Assembly (NCBI RefSeq): GCF_018294505.1
Contig: NC_057809.1
Span: 506,689,914 to 506,753,913 of the forward strand
From: Triticum aestivum
Lineage: Eukaryota > Streptophyta > Magnoliopsida > Poales > Poaceae
Reading direction: 5' to 3'
DNA length: 64,000 nt
The notes below the pieces were generated by a model. It was not told where the DNA came from. It made no database searches and saw only the letters and a list, made by a program, of their open reading frames with translations. The translations under genes and the position numbers were made by a program. Position 1 is the stretch's first letter. Each line of letters opens with the position of its first letter. Shown here piece by piece: positions 22,860-33,508 of this stretch.

Positions 22860-25230
22860 TCCGTCAGGTTTAGACGCGAAAAATGGATCTATTCAGCATT
22901 AGCATCGCTGCTTTCTGTAATTCGTGTTATTACTCTTCAGACGCATGTCCACATTCTTCCTGAGTGGATTAAAATCGATAATAACTATTTTAACGAACTA
23001 AAGTTGAGCACTAGGAAGGACTTGGCTTGCCAAAACATGACACCATTCTGATTCAGGCAAAGATGCTCATGTTCATAAGGGCTGCTCAGATTAAATCCCT
23101 CACCTTCTGAGCCGAACTATTGGAGTCTACTGAAGTGTCACATCTTGTTTGGACGGGCTCTAAAATTTTGGCATGCCAGCCCACCATTGCACCAATTCGC
23201 TGGTGGGACAAGGGTGGAGGTCTCAAAAATTCATGGCGGAGATCTCATTTTGCATCTTACAAACATGCCAACAATTGTAACTGCAGGACCAACAACAAGA
23301 GCATCCTGCCTTTGTACTTCCGCACTTGTATCCGGCTTAGCTTTATCATTCTCAATCATCCATTGTGAATCTTCGATTACAGAAAACAGAACATTTAATC
23401 AAGAAAAGCCAGAATGTCTTAATGATCTATCACAAGAATATCTAAACACTAACCACTTAACTAAATACTGCAGATTTCTACGAACCGCTGAGCTTGTAAG
23501 CCTGAAAGAAATGATATGACACTTGATTGAGCCAGACACAAATATCCTTAGGTCAGGTGGTATGATAAATTACTCCAACTAGAACCACAACTACTATCAA
23601 TATTAATACTCTCCCAACCTGAATTAAAAAATAACAAAAACTGAACTTACATAAATATTGCAGATCTAATACAAATTGGAACAGCTCAAAAGTCTATGGA
23701 GACGACCACATTTTATTTATTCTTGCACACATGTAGTACTACAAAATAAAGAAAACCCTACGGGTCAGTGAGTCAGTGTACATAGAACTACCAAACGGTG
23801 CCGCATACCGGAGTAGTATTTCTGAGAAATGTCTCACTATGACCTATACGGATTTGGTGATCAGAGACTTTCTATTTTATAAGAGATATACGAGACCAAA
23901 TCACCTGGGTGTGCAGCAGACAATCTAGAACAAACACAAACACAGACTATACATGGTGATGTTGTAAAACTAGATACAAAGCATGGTGATGCAAAAAAAA
24001 ACATGTTCATCCATTATCTGCTTAAAATTTTGAAAACATAATAAAACTATACATTCAAAAGGATTCCAGTATGAACTATTAAATTTCTAAAGAACATTAT
24101 ATGCTTGAAAGAACAACAGTGTTAGAAATTCCACCAAAATATGCATAACTAATAGTGAAAATTTTCAGTTAGAAATATCACAATGCAACGTGATATTCGG
24201 ATTTCAAATGATTATAAAATCAAGTGCCAAAGTATCCACTTGAAAATGTTAATGCATACGCTCCAACCTTTCAACTCGAATGATATATTTACTAATGACC
24301 ACAACTGTATGCACAAATTCTCTCATCACTTCCAGCAGCAGTGCAGAAGGGAAGAGAACCGCCAAAATATCAACAGACAAAAACTTTTGATATATAAATC
24401 TCATTTTACACATGGGCAATTATCCTTTTTGGTGCACAATAGATGTTGTTTCTGCAACTGTGCATTTTAGGGAGAGTAGGACGGTACTGAGCTCACTGGA
24501 CGATTTAACAGTGATGACCACCTTGAATGGATCTGGAGCAGTCATGAAGGTGGGGGTGGCAAGCATCATTCCCATTAGAGCCCTCCTTCTATTACCTTGC
24601 AGAGCAAAGATGAAATGGGAATGGTGGCGGCGAGCCGCCGCCGCCATGACACACGTGGCTAGCAGGATTTACCTCGTCGACTAAAATTTGATGATAGAAC
24701 TTTTGATTTCTGAAACAAATAAAGCCAAATGAAAATAGTAAGACAACCTTAACTACTAAAAGCTTGCAGAATTTAGGCTTGAGCTATATAAGCAACATAA
24801 ATGGAAAAAACACTAAAAAATCTGCAGTTTATCAGCTCCTTGGTGCATTCAAACAGTTAGTGAGCACCATGTGAAGTGGATTAAAGAACACAATTCTGCT
24901 TATACATGAATATGTGTTGAAGTTGTAGAAATTGAGCTCTGAGGGCTCAAACACAAAATTGGACTCTGCCTCGGAGGCTTGTTCTATGAGGTAAGCACTT
25001 CAGATGGGCCTCCCATGAAAATATAATTGACACTGAATTTGAAAACAACGATTCGCTTGAAACCCCAAAAAAAGTAACAACATAAAAAAGTTGTAACTTC
25101 TTACTACAAAAGCAAACAAGACCAGTAGCAAATGCGTACTCTCCTTTCCCTTACAATACCAAGCTGCAAGTTGGTTTTCAGAATACCATGACAGAACAAA
25201 GAATTTGATTGGCCTCCTTTAAATTTCTTT
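22860..25230. other. AT-rich interior of element G, no gene recognised
   Basis: The ORFs here are short and low in information. The sequence has no similarity that I can see to the flanking elements. A small GC island lies near 24540-24660. Confidence 0.4.
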
Positions 25231-25236
25231 CAGTTT

Positions 25237-26505
25237 TTTTTTGGAAATGGAGGAGGACCCCCAGCCTCTGCATCTGGACGATGCATGCAGCCACTTTATT
25301 AATTATTCACACAAGACCTTACAAAGTCATACAACAGTAAGACTGAAGCCACCGTCTAGGCAACAAAAGTGTCGCTACTCCTATCCAATAGATGAAGGAT
25401 GATGATAGTCTGGGCCTAGTACCAAACAGATCTCGCAGCCAAACGTAACATCTAAGACCTGAGGTCCCATCCAGGACGCCTGCCGGGTATGGGTCACCTA
25501 CTAGTCCGGCGCACTCCTCAACCAGGACGCCTACCGGGTCTGAGGCCGCCGCAGCCACCTGCCCCCAATCCATCTTCAGAGCTGTACTGTTGCATGTACG
25601 TTGCCCGGTCTAGCTGCCGTCGACGCCACCACGACGCCAGACCGCGTCACCCTCCTGCGCGAGTCCATCTCCGTGCATCGGACGCAGAGTCACCACAGCG
25701 CCATGCCGCCTAGACCCGCCGCCATCAATGAGTGAGATGCCGCACCGCTCCACCAAAGAATCCGTCCTCTGGTCCTGCATCCAGCTGCTGCTCAAAAAAC
25801 GATGCCCCCATGAGGGAAAACGACGCCCCAAAAGCACTGCCATCATCCGATCCAGAAACTCCGGATCAAGGTTTTCACCCAGAGCAGCGCAAGCAAGTCG
25901 ACAAAAGCTGCAGAGGCGATGTCTTCAACAAGATAACGACGCAAAAACGCCGCCATCGCCCGCCATGACACGAGTCATAGCACGGTTTTCACCGGCAACC
26001 TCGTTTCCCCACTGTACGTCGGGACTGGATGCGAGAATCCACAACCATCTAGCCGACCACCTTCACGCCAAGGGCCGGAGCCCCCGACATCCTCGTGTCA
26101 CGTGCCTAGTCCGGAGGCCGCTTGCCGTGCCGGAACAAAGGATGTGCACGACGGCTCGAGGAACCACCATCCAGATCTGAATGGGATCTAGATCGGACAC
26201 CCTAGCCGCCGACGTGATCTCTTCATTGCCGCCACCAGCACGACAACCCTGGTCACCACCGGCCTGCGCCATCGCACTTGGATCGGCCGCAGTGGGTCGC
26301 CGCCACCCAGATCCGATCGCCGGCCGAGGAAGATTGCCGCTGCCGCCGCCGCGGCCCGCAGGCTTAGCCTGCGATGCCCTCGGCGGCGGCGGTGGAAGGA
26401 GAGGGAGGCTCGGCGGGGAGGAGAGGGGGGGCCGGCGGGGAGGCCCCGGTGCGGCGCGGCGCCGCCACACGGGGGGAGGAGGTCACCGGGGGAGGACTAA
26501 TTGAA
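25237..26505 (-). mobile_element. Possible LINE/retroposon 3' end in element G
   Basis: A T-run at about 25237, followed by a segment ending TTTATTAATTATTCACACAA, resembles the reversed 3' tail of a grass non-LTR retroposon. On the minus strand it would run from a GC-rich 5' part (about 26500) to a poly-A end at 25237. No reverse transcriptase ORF is seen and no target duplication was found, so the extent is a guess. Confidence 0.3.
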
Positions 26506-26943
26506 TTAACCAAGACAAGCTCCTACAACTAAGCCATCATTCACAACTTCAGGTAAAAATCAATCACACAATCATCATAGCTTTATCCTATTCTGATCCA
26601 CCATATTAAAGAATATTAAATAATTGGATCGAATAGTTAAATGCACGAAATGGAGAGTTTGAAGCAATGATCATATTTCACAATCAAGAATGCTCCTACA
26701 GTCACGAGAATCACCTGAAGCTCTAGTGACTTGTGACTTGTGAGGCACCTGAAGCTCTAGTGCTAGAGGAAAATTGATAGGATCTGTAGCTAGGTTGGGG
26801 TGACACAAGTAAATAAAATTTCCTAACCTTGTGACTTGTGAGGCACCTGAAGCTCTAGTGGCGCTGAGTTACCTAGGCCGCAATTGATTCCAGCCGGCGC
26901 GAGTTCAGGGAGGCAGCCTTGTCAATTTCAACTGGAGATGAGG

Positions 26944-27460
26944 TCACAGAGGAGGTCGAGCCGCTGCATCTCCTGTTGGCTGCCGCCGCGACACACAGCC
27001 CTCCTCTATGCACACCGAGATCACCGAGCGGCCGAACCGCTGCCTCCGTCGTTCAAGACGAGAGAGAAACACAACATGGCGGAGGTAAAAATGCCTCCTC
27101 GGTGAACTTGTCGAGCTATCCATAGTGATCAACGTCGTCGAGGTTACCCGCAAGGTGCAGGCTAACCACCATGCCGCGAAGCCTCCCGCGGGGCGGCCGG
27201 CCGAGGAGGCCACCACCAGCCACGAAGCCTCCCTCAGCACTACCCGCCTCGACCCCGCCGCCGGAAAACGGGGCCGGACCAACGCCGCACGCAGCTACCG
27301 CTCGCCGCCGAAACCTCCCATCGCTTGCCCCGTTTGCAGTTAGAATAGGTCCAGAAACTGCGGGGAGTGGGTTTGGTCCACAAAAAAACCGTAAGCAACA
27401 TAAATAAAAATGGAAAATGAAATACATTGGCCGGGAAAAGGAGTGGTGCGACAACCACAC
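26944..27460 (-). other. GC-rich segment near the right end of G, possibly captured gene sequence
   Basis: Overlapping ORFs exist on both strands (for example 112 codons on minus from 27282, Arg-rich). The base composition, unlike the AT-rich rest of G, and the place beside the terminal repeat fit a captured exon or 5' UTR of a grass gene. I recognise no domain, and GC-rich DNA readily gives false ORFs. Confidence 0.25.
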
Positions 27461-27513
27461 CGAGACCAGGTGCGTCGGAGGGGAGCGTCTTCACCCAGGG
27501 TTACTAATAGACT

Positions 27514-27516
<3 letters not shown>

Positions 27517-27565
<49 letters not shown>

Positions 27566-27566
27566 T
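27517..27566. repeat. (TA)n(TG)n microsatellite
   Basis: TA units followed by TGTGTGTG mark the right edge of G and the return to element D. Confidence 0.9.
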
Positions 27567-28279
27567 CATTCATGACATTCAGCACCTGTACACTTTGGTA
27601 CGGCCAATACGCCAGGGGCTTAAGCATTACCCCATAATACGGTGTGAGAAGTCCGAACACTTTCCATAGTGCGGCACCCCGAACTTATAGCATTATATGC
27701 ATCAGCTCCGAATCATGTCTTGGGTCAATAGTTGGGTTTGCCCGGCTCCCATGTTTTAGTACCTTACGTTCCGCTATATCGGCTAAGGTAGCACTGGGAG
27801 AACTACTGCGATTGTGCCCCGGTTCAGCTGGGCTAAGCACCTCAGTAGAGAAAGCTAAAACTGACTGTCATGAAGGCGAGAGATGGTCGCTGTTCGAGAG
27901 GTCTCGAGTCCCTAAAGACTTATGCCGCTTAGAACGAGGAGTCGGCTTTGTCTAGCTTAAGGCGTGTATAGCGCCCCGAATTCGGCCTTCCGAATACTAG
28001 GGGCTTCGCCAAAATTTAAAATTGTAGACTTCTATGGCTAAGTGAGAGTGATAAAGCATTATAGTCCGGTTGCCTTGTTCGTTGTGCTAAGCACCTCCCT
28101 CGAAGGACCCAACAATGGGAAAAAGAGTGCTCAGGTTTATCCCGAACACCCCAGCACTCGTGGCATGGGGGCAGAAGCCGACGACTGGCCATCTCTCAGA
28201 TTTGATAAACAGCCGCACAGACAAGCGTTGCATAGAGCATATGAACAAGTTTTCATAATACAGGATCACACGAGCAAGT
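27567..28279 (+). other. Internal non-coding sequence of element D
   Basis: There is no credible ORF on +. The stretch lies downstream of the antisense gene's last exon and may hold its 3' end. Confidence 0.4.
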
Positions 28280-31200
28280 TTATTCAAAAATTACATCCTT
28301 CGCACACTCGTCCGCCACAAGACGGGCACCCTTCAGGACACCCTCATAATACATCTCAGGGTGGCGATGCTCCTTGCCCTGCGGCGGCCCCTCCTTCACC
28401 AGCTTCTCGGCGTCCATCTTGGCCCAATGCACCTTCGCACGGGCAAAGGCCCGGCGTGCACCTTCGATGCAGACGGACCGCTTTATGGCCTCCAGCTGTG
28501 GGCAGGCATCCACAAGCCGCCTCACCAGCCGAAGTAGCTATTGGAAAGGGAGTCGCCAGGCCACATCCGGACTATAAGGCCCCTCATGGCATGTTCGGCT
28601 GCCTTGTGCAGCTCGACCAGTTACTTTAGCTGCTCGCTCATAGGCATCGGATGTTCGGTCCCAGTATACTAACACTAGAACAACTTCTCCATCAAGCTTC
28701 CCTCCTCGGCCTGGTAATATTTCGCGGCTTCAGACATGCTGCAGGGCAAATCTGTGAATGCTCCTGGAGAGCTCTGGACTCGGGTAAGTAACAAGTAATT
28801 TACTTTCACATGCTTACTTTGCATATTGAATGCCTTACCCGCCGCTATCTTCCTCATCGCCTCAATTTCCTGGAGGGCCTTTTGGGCTTCAACCTTGGCA
28901 TGCTTTGTGCTCTCGAGGGCTGCGGCAAGCTCGTACTCTCGCATCTTCGAGTCAAGCTCCAAAGCCTCGTGCTTCTTCACGAGAGCCTGGAGCTCTTGTT
29001 ACACCTCGCCCACCCGTGCCTCTTATTTTTCCCGCTCGGTGCGCTCCTTGGCCGCTTTGTTTTAGGCCTCGGACAGTGCTTGCTTCAGGGTCGCCACTTC
29101 GGTCGTGGCCCCTGGCACATTCATGATGATCCTGTCAGTTCGCAACCACATTTTCTTTTTTTAGACAAGGTATTACTTACCTTTCTTCTCCTCGAGCTGC
29201 CTCTTGGCAAGGCCGAGCTCCTTCTCGGACCGCTCGAAGTCCTGCTTCAGTGCGGCGACCTCCGCAGTCAGTGCGGCAGAGGTCAGCAGTGAAGCCTGCA
29301 TACGCATACAGACATACTTATATTAGACTCCTGTAGATATTATTCGATCCTCTATTCGGCTTTTCTTTGTGAACACCAAACAAAGCATCAGGGGCTACTG
29401 TCTATGCGGTAATATTTTTCTTATATTTTAAGTACTTACCTCAAAGCCTGTTAGAAGGCTGGTACAAGCTTCAGTCAGTCCGCTCTTGGCGGACTGAACC
29501 TTCTTGATCACCGCACTCATAATAGTGCGGTGCTCTTTGTCGATGGAAGCGCTGCTAAGCGCTCCCAGCAGTTCGTCCGATACCTCTGGATGGACAGAGG
29601 TCACCGGCACGGACGGCTTGCCCCTCTTGGAAGGGGGCCGCCTGCCCGAGTCCGGAACCACTGGAGGTTCCGGCACAGTGTCTGGCTGCGGGCCGGACTT
29701 GGAGCCCCTGGGAGCCTTGCTCCCTTTGCTCCTGGAGTCCGGAAGGTCGCCTTGAGGTGCCTCCGGGACTGTCTCCCCCCGGCTCGGTGCCCCTTGAGAC
29801 AGTACCTCGGCATTGTCCGTAGGGCAAGGACAGGTGGCGGTTGGAAGTGTATCACTATCCATGTCTGACGAGTCCAAGGAACCGTCCGACGATGATACGT
29901 CGATACGGGCTTGGGGCGGACTACATAATCATATTCGATGTTAGGAGAAGCAGTGCAACAAAAGTATGCTATGAGTTACTCTGGTATCCGAATACTTACA
30001 ACTTCGCCAGGGGCTTGGCCCTGAGCAGCCACTCGTCTCTGCCATCGGCGGCGGTGGTGGAACAGTCTGGAAGGAGAGTCCTTCCCTTCTTGGACCCTTC
30101 GGCCTCCCCGGTTGGGGCGGCCTTCCTTTTCTTGTCCCCCCGGCTGGAGGGGGAGAGTCTTCGTCTTCCTTCTCCTAGTTTTCATGGGAGGAGTGCGTCT
30201 CGGTGTTATCGGACGATGACTCCAATACCACCTGGCACCGGGAACTCTTTCGGGTTCCCTTGGCCTTCTTCTTGGTCTTCTCCGGCACCTCATAAGGAGC
30301 CGGAGTCTGCATCTCCGTCAGGAGAGCGTCCGTAGGGTCTTCGGGCAGAGGGGCTGGACAGTTAATTTGCTCTGATGTTTCCACCCAGTCCTGTCAAAGG
30401 CATGGGAGCTCAGACCCCGCACATGGTTAAGCTATGCGAAATAAATATCCTACCAGATGTACAGAACTTACCGAATGCACAGGGCGCTTTGCGCTTAGCC
30501 CGCAGTCCTCGGTAAGAGAAGGAGGGACCTCGACGCCCTTGAACAGCACCCTCCAGACGTCCTTATGCGTCGTGTCGAAGAGCTCGTGTAGAGTCTAGTG
30601 CTGGGCCGGGTCGAACTCCCATAAGTTGAAATCTCGTTGTTGACACGGGAGGATCCGGCGGAAGAGCATGACCTGGACTATGTTGACAAGCTTAAGTTTC
30701 TTGCTTGTCATGTTCCGGATACACTTCTGGAGTCCGTCCAGCTCCACCGAAGAGCCCCAAGAAAGGCCCTTCTCCTTCCAGGAAGTGAGCCGCGTGGGGA
30801 TTCTGAATCGGAACTTGGGGGCCGCCGCCCAGTTGGCGTCGCGCGGCTCGGTGATGTAGAACCACCCCGACTGCCACCCCTTTATGGTCTCCATGAAGGA
30901 GCCCTCGAGCCATGTAACGTTGGGCATTTTGCCCACCATGGCTCCGCTGCATTCCGCTTGTTGGCTGCCTACTACCTTCGGCTTGGTAATTAAGGTCTTC
31001 AGCCATATGACGAAGTGGGGCCGGATGCGGAGGAAGGCCTCGCACACGACGATGAACGCCAAGATGTTGAGGATGAAATTCGGGGCCAGATCATGAAAGT
31101 CCACCCCATAATAGAACATGAGTCCGCGGACGAATGGATGGAGGGGAAACCCTAGTCCGTGGACGAAGTGGGGGAGGAAGACCACCCTTTCGTGAGGTTC

Positions 31201-31335
31201 TGGGGTAGGGACGATCTGCCCCGCAGCTGGCAGCCGATGCGCGATATCCGTGGCTAAGTATCCGGCTCCACGTAACTTTTTGATGTGCCCCTCCGTGACG
31301 GAGGAGGCCATCCACTTGCCTCCCGCTCCGGACAT
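28280..31335 (-). pseudogene. Antisense multi-exon gene of element D with a Transposase_28-like (putative gypsy-type transposon) domain
   Basis: On the strand opposite gag, exons can be read at 30472-31335, 30000-30390, 29440-29920, 29181-29295, 28839-29131 and about 28280-28738. All intron ends are GT/AG and five donors read GTAAG. The intron between exons 4 and 5 would be only 49 bases, so that part is uncertain. Exon 1 (from the ATG at 31335) holds the domain: LRGAGYLATDIAHRLP, GLGFPLHPFVRGLMFYYGVD, MPNVTWLEGSFMETIKGWQS. Exons 2-3 are charged and Lys/Pro/Ser-rich; exons 4-5 are coiled-coil-like (LAKRQLEEKK); the last exon reads RLVDACPQLEAIKRSV and EMYYEGVLKGARLVADEC. A CAG-to-TAG stop lies at 30595 and others occur in exons 2, 5 and 6. 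Such aORFs are known in Tat elements; their function is unknown. Confidence 0.75.
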
Positions 31336-31450
31336 GTTTAAGAGAGAGTTGAGGAGAAGGATGTCGACTTGGGCGCTGGAGCTCGAGTGCGCGAGAATGG
31401 ATGAGAAAGGAGGAAGAAGGTGTGGGTAGAAAAAGGTGAGATCTTATCCC

Positions 31451-31456
31451 TTTATA
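31451..31456 (-). promoter_or_regulatory. TATA box for the antisense gene of D
   Basis: On the minus strand CCTTATAAAGGG lies about 115 bases before the ATG at 31335, between that gene and the 3' LTR. It suggests a promoter separate from the LTR. Confidence 0.45.
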
Positions 31457-31499
31457 AGGGCGGACTAAACTATGCGCCCCCACTAGCCTGGTAAAACTC

Positions 31500-31880
31500 A
31501 CTTATCCCCCAAGTGCCATAATTGAAGGCGTTGTTGGGTTACCCACGTCCGTATTGATGAGAATCCCGCAATAAGGGGAACACGATCTCTGCTTTGACAA
31601 GACGTGTCAAGAAACCGCCTCGCGTTATGTGCGGGGTTGGTTAAAGAAAAATGGTTCAAATAATTACCGGGCCATGGCGTGATGTCATGCTGCCAAAACG
31701 TGTCAGCAGATTAGATTTATGGAAATATTATTCTCTCTACGGTGGAATGTGGAACTTATTTTGCAGGGTCGGACACTATCCTTGTATTCAAACTCTTCCA
31801 TGGTTTATTTAGAGGAGGAACCCGCCTTGCAATGCCGAAGACAACACTGCGCGCCGGACTCATCGTCATTGAAGCCTGGT
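31500..31880. other. Region between the antisense gene start and the 3' LTR of D
   Basis: No ORF of note. It should hold the upstream regulatory sequence of the antisense gene. Confidence 0.35.
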
Positions 31881-31891
31881 TCAGGGGCTAC
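31879..31891 (+). other. Polypurine tract of element D
   Basis: GTTCAGGGGCTAC directly before the LTR; short and interrupted by pyrimidines, as in many Tat elements. Confidence 0.5.
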
Positions 31892-32364
31892 TGAGGGAGT
31901 CCTGGATTAGGGGGTCTCCGGATAGCCGGACTATATCCTTTGGCCGGACTGTTGGACTATGAAGATACGAGATTGAAGACTTCGTCCCGTGTCCGGATGG
32001 GACTCTACTTGGCGTGGAAGGCAAGCTAGGAAATACGGACATGCATAACCCCTCCTTTGTAACCGACCTTGTGTAACCCTAGCCCCCTCCGGTGTCTATA
32101 TAAACCGGAGGGTTTTAGTCCGTAGGACAACATACAATCATACCATAGGCTAGCTTCTAGGGTTTAGCCTCTCCGATCTCTTGGTAGATCAACTCTTGTA
32201 CTACTCATATTATCAAGAATAATCAAGCAGGACGTAGGGTTTTACCTCCATCAAGAGGGCCCGAACCTGGGTAAAACATCGTGTCCCCTGCCTCCTGTTA
32301 CCATCCGCCTTAGACGCACAGTTCGGGACCCCCTACCCGAGATCCGCCGGTTTTGACACCGACA
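31892..32364 (+). repeat. 3' LTR of element D (473 bp)
   Basis: Same length as the 5' LTR and about 11 base differences by hand count. The inverted repeat around the TATA box (32085-32112) is unchanged. Confidence 0.9.
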
Positions 32365-32369
32365 ATGAC

Positions 32370-33503
32370 CATAAAAGATATTACTCATATAAATAGAACA
32401 ACCATTAATCTTTGATTTAAATGTATAACCATCTCGCATCAAACAAGATCCAGATATAATGTCCATGCTTAACGCCAGCACCAAATAACAATTATTCAGG
32501 TTTAAAACTAATCCCAAAGGTAGATGTAGAGGTAGCGTGCCGACGGCGATCACATCGACTTTGGAACCATTTCCCACGAGCATCGTCACGTCGTCCTTAG
32601 CCAATCTTCGCTTAATCCGTAGCCCCTGTTTCGAGTTGCAAATATTAGCAACAGAACCAGTATCAAATACCCAGGCGCTACTGCGAGCATTAGTAAGGTA
32701 CACATCAATAACATGTATATCAAATATACCTTTCACTTTGCCATCCTTCTTCTCTGCCAAATACTTGGGGCAGTTCCCCTTCTAGTGATCAGTTCCTTTG
32801 AAGTAGAAGCACTCAGTCTCAGGCTTAGGTCCAGACTTGGACTTCTTCACTTGAGCAGCAACTTGCTTGCCGTTCTTCTTCAAGTTCCCCTTCTTCCCTT
32901 TGCCCTTCTTCTTGAAAGTAGTGGTCTTATTGACCATCAACACTTGATGCTCCTTCTTGATTTCTACCTCCGCAACCTTTAGCATTGTGAAGAGCTCGGG
33001 AATTGTCTTATCCATCCCTTGCATATTATAGTTCATCATGAAGCTTTTGTAGCTTGGTGGCAGTGACTGAAGAACTCTGTCAATGACACTATCAACTGAA
33101 AGATTAACTCCCAGCTGAGTCAAGTGATTGTGGTACCCAGACATTCTGAGTATGTGCTCACTGACAGAGCTATTCTCCTCCATTTTGCAGTTGTAGAACT
33201 TATTGGAGAATTCATATCTCCCAATCCGGGCATTTGCGTGAAATATTAACTTACACTCCTGGAACATCTCATATGCTCCATGACATTCAAAACGTCATTC
33301 AAGTCCCGGTTCTAAGCCGTAAAGCATGGCACACTGAACTATCGAGTAGTCATCAGCTTTGCTCTGCCAGACGTTCATAACATCTGGCGTTGCTCTTGCA
33401 GTGGGTTTGGCACCCAGCGGTGCTTCTAGGACATAATTCTTCTGTGCAGCAATGAGGATAATCCTCAAGTTACGGGCCCAGACCGTGTAGTTGCTACTAT
33501 CAT
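32370..33503 (-). pseudogene. Copia gag and protease of element C
   Basis: The minus strand reads a UBN2/copia gag (YSIVQCAMLYGLEPG, FYNCKMEENSSVSEHILRMS, LGVNLSVDSVIDRVLQSLPP, LFTMLKVAEVEIKKEHQVLM), a Lys-rich stretch, then a zinc knuckle that is damaged (ECFYFKGTDH followed by a stop where CX2C would be expected). The protease follows, with WVFDTGSVANICN as active site. Gag packages the RNA; the protease releases the parts. The N-terminal codons lie beyond the solo LTR E, at 37671 and upward. The C-terminal end is cut by element D at 32369. Confidence 0.85.
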
Positions 33504-33508
33504 CTTTC

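Larger units (their letters stand above)
22563..27516. mobile_element. Element G: putative TIR DNA transposon inserted in a TA repeat of element D
   Basis: Left end GCGCTATTCGTCACCCTGGG and right end, read inward, AGTCTATTAGTAACCCTGGG share CTATT, GT and ACCCTGGGTGA, an imperfect inverted repeat. Both ends lie in TA runs (22551-22562 and 27517 onwards) that hide any target duplication. An 11-bp subterminal hairpin lies at 22585-22610. The interior is unrelated to D: AT-rich at 22700-25200, GC-rich at 25450-27350. No transposase was recognised. It could be a Mutator-like non-autonomous element carrying host sequence; other classes are possible. Confidence 0.45.
18258..32364 (+). mobile_element. 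Element D: Tat-like Ty3/gypsy retrotransposon (14.1 kb) without polymerase, with a large antisense gene; TSD ATGAC
   Basis: Two 473-bp LTRs (18258-18730 and 31892-32364) are flanked by ATGAC (18253-18257 and 32365-32369). Inside, + strand gag and protease run to 22058, then come G (22563-27516) and a minus-strand multi-exon gene (28280-31335). No reverse transcriptase or integrase is seen. An antisense ORF with a Transposase_28-type domain between coding region and 3' LTR is known for Tat-lineage elements such as Grande and Retand, which supports the lineage. Wheat families such as Fatima or Danae may be close; not asserted. By hand I count about 11 differences between the LTRs, roughly 2.3 percent, so the insertion is fairly recent. 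Confidence 0.85.

Noticed and set aside
28810..29292. 160-codon + ORF in element D
   Set aside because: Leu-rich shadow opposite the coiled-coil exons of the antisense gene.
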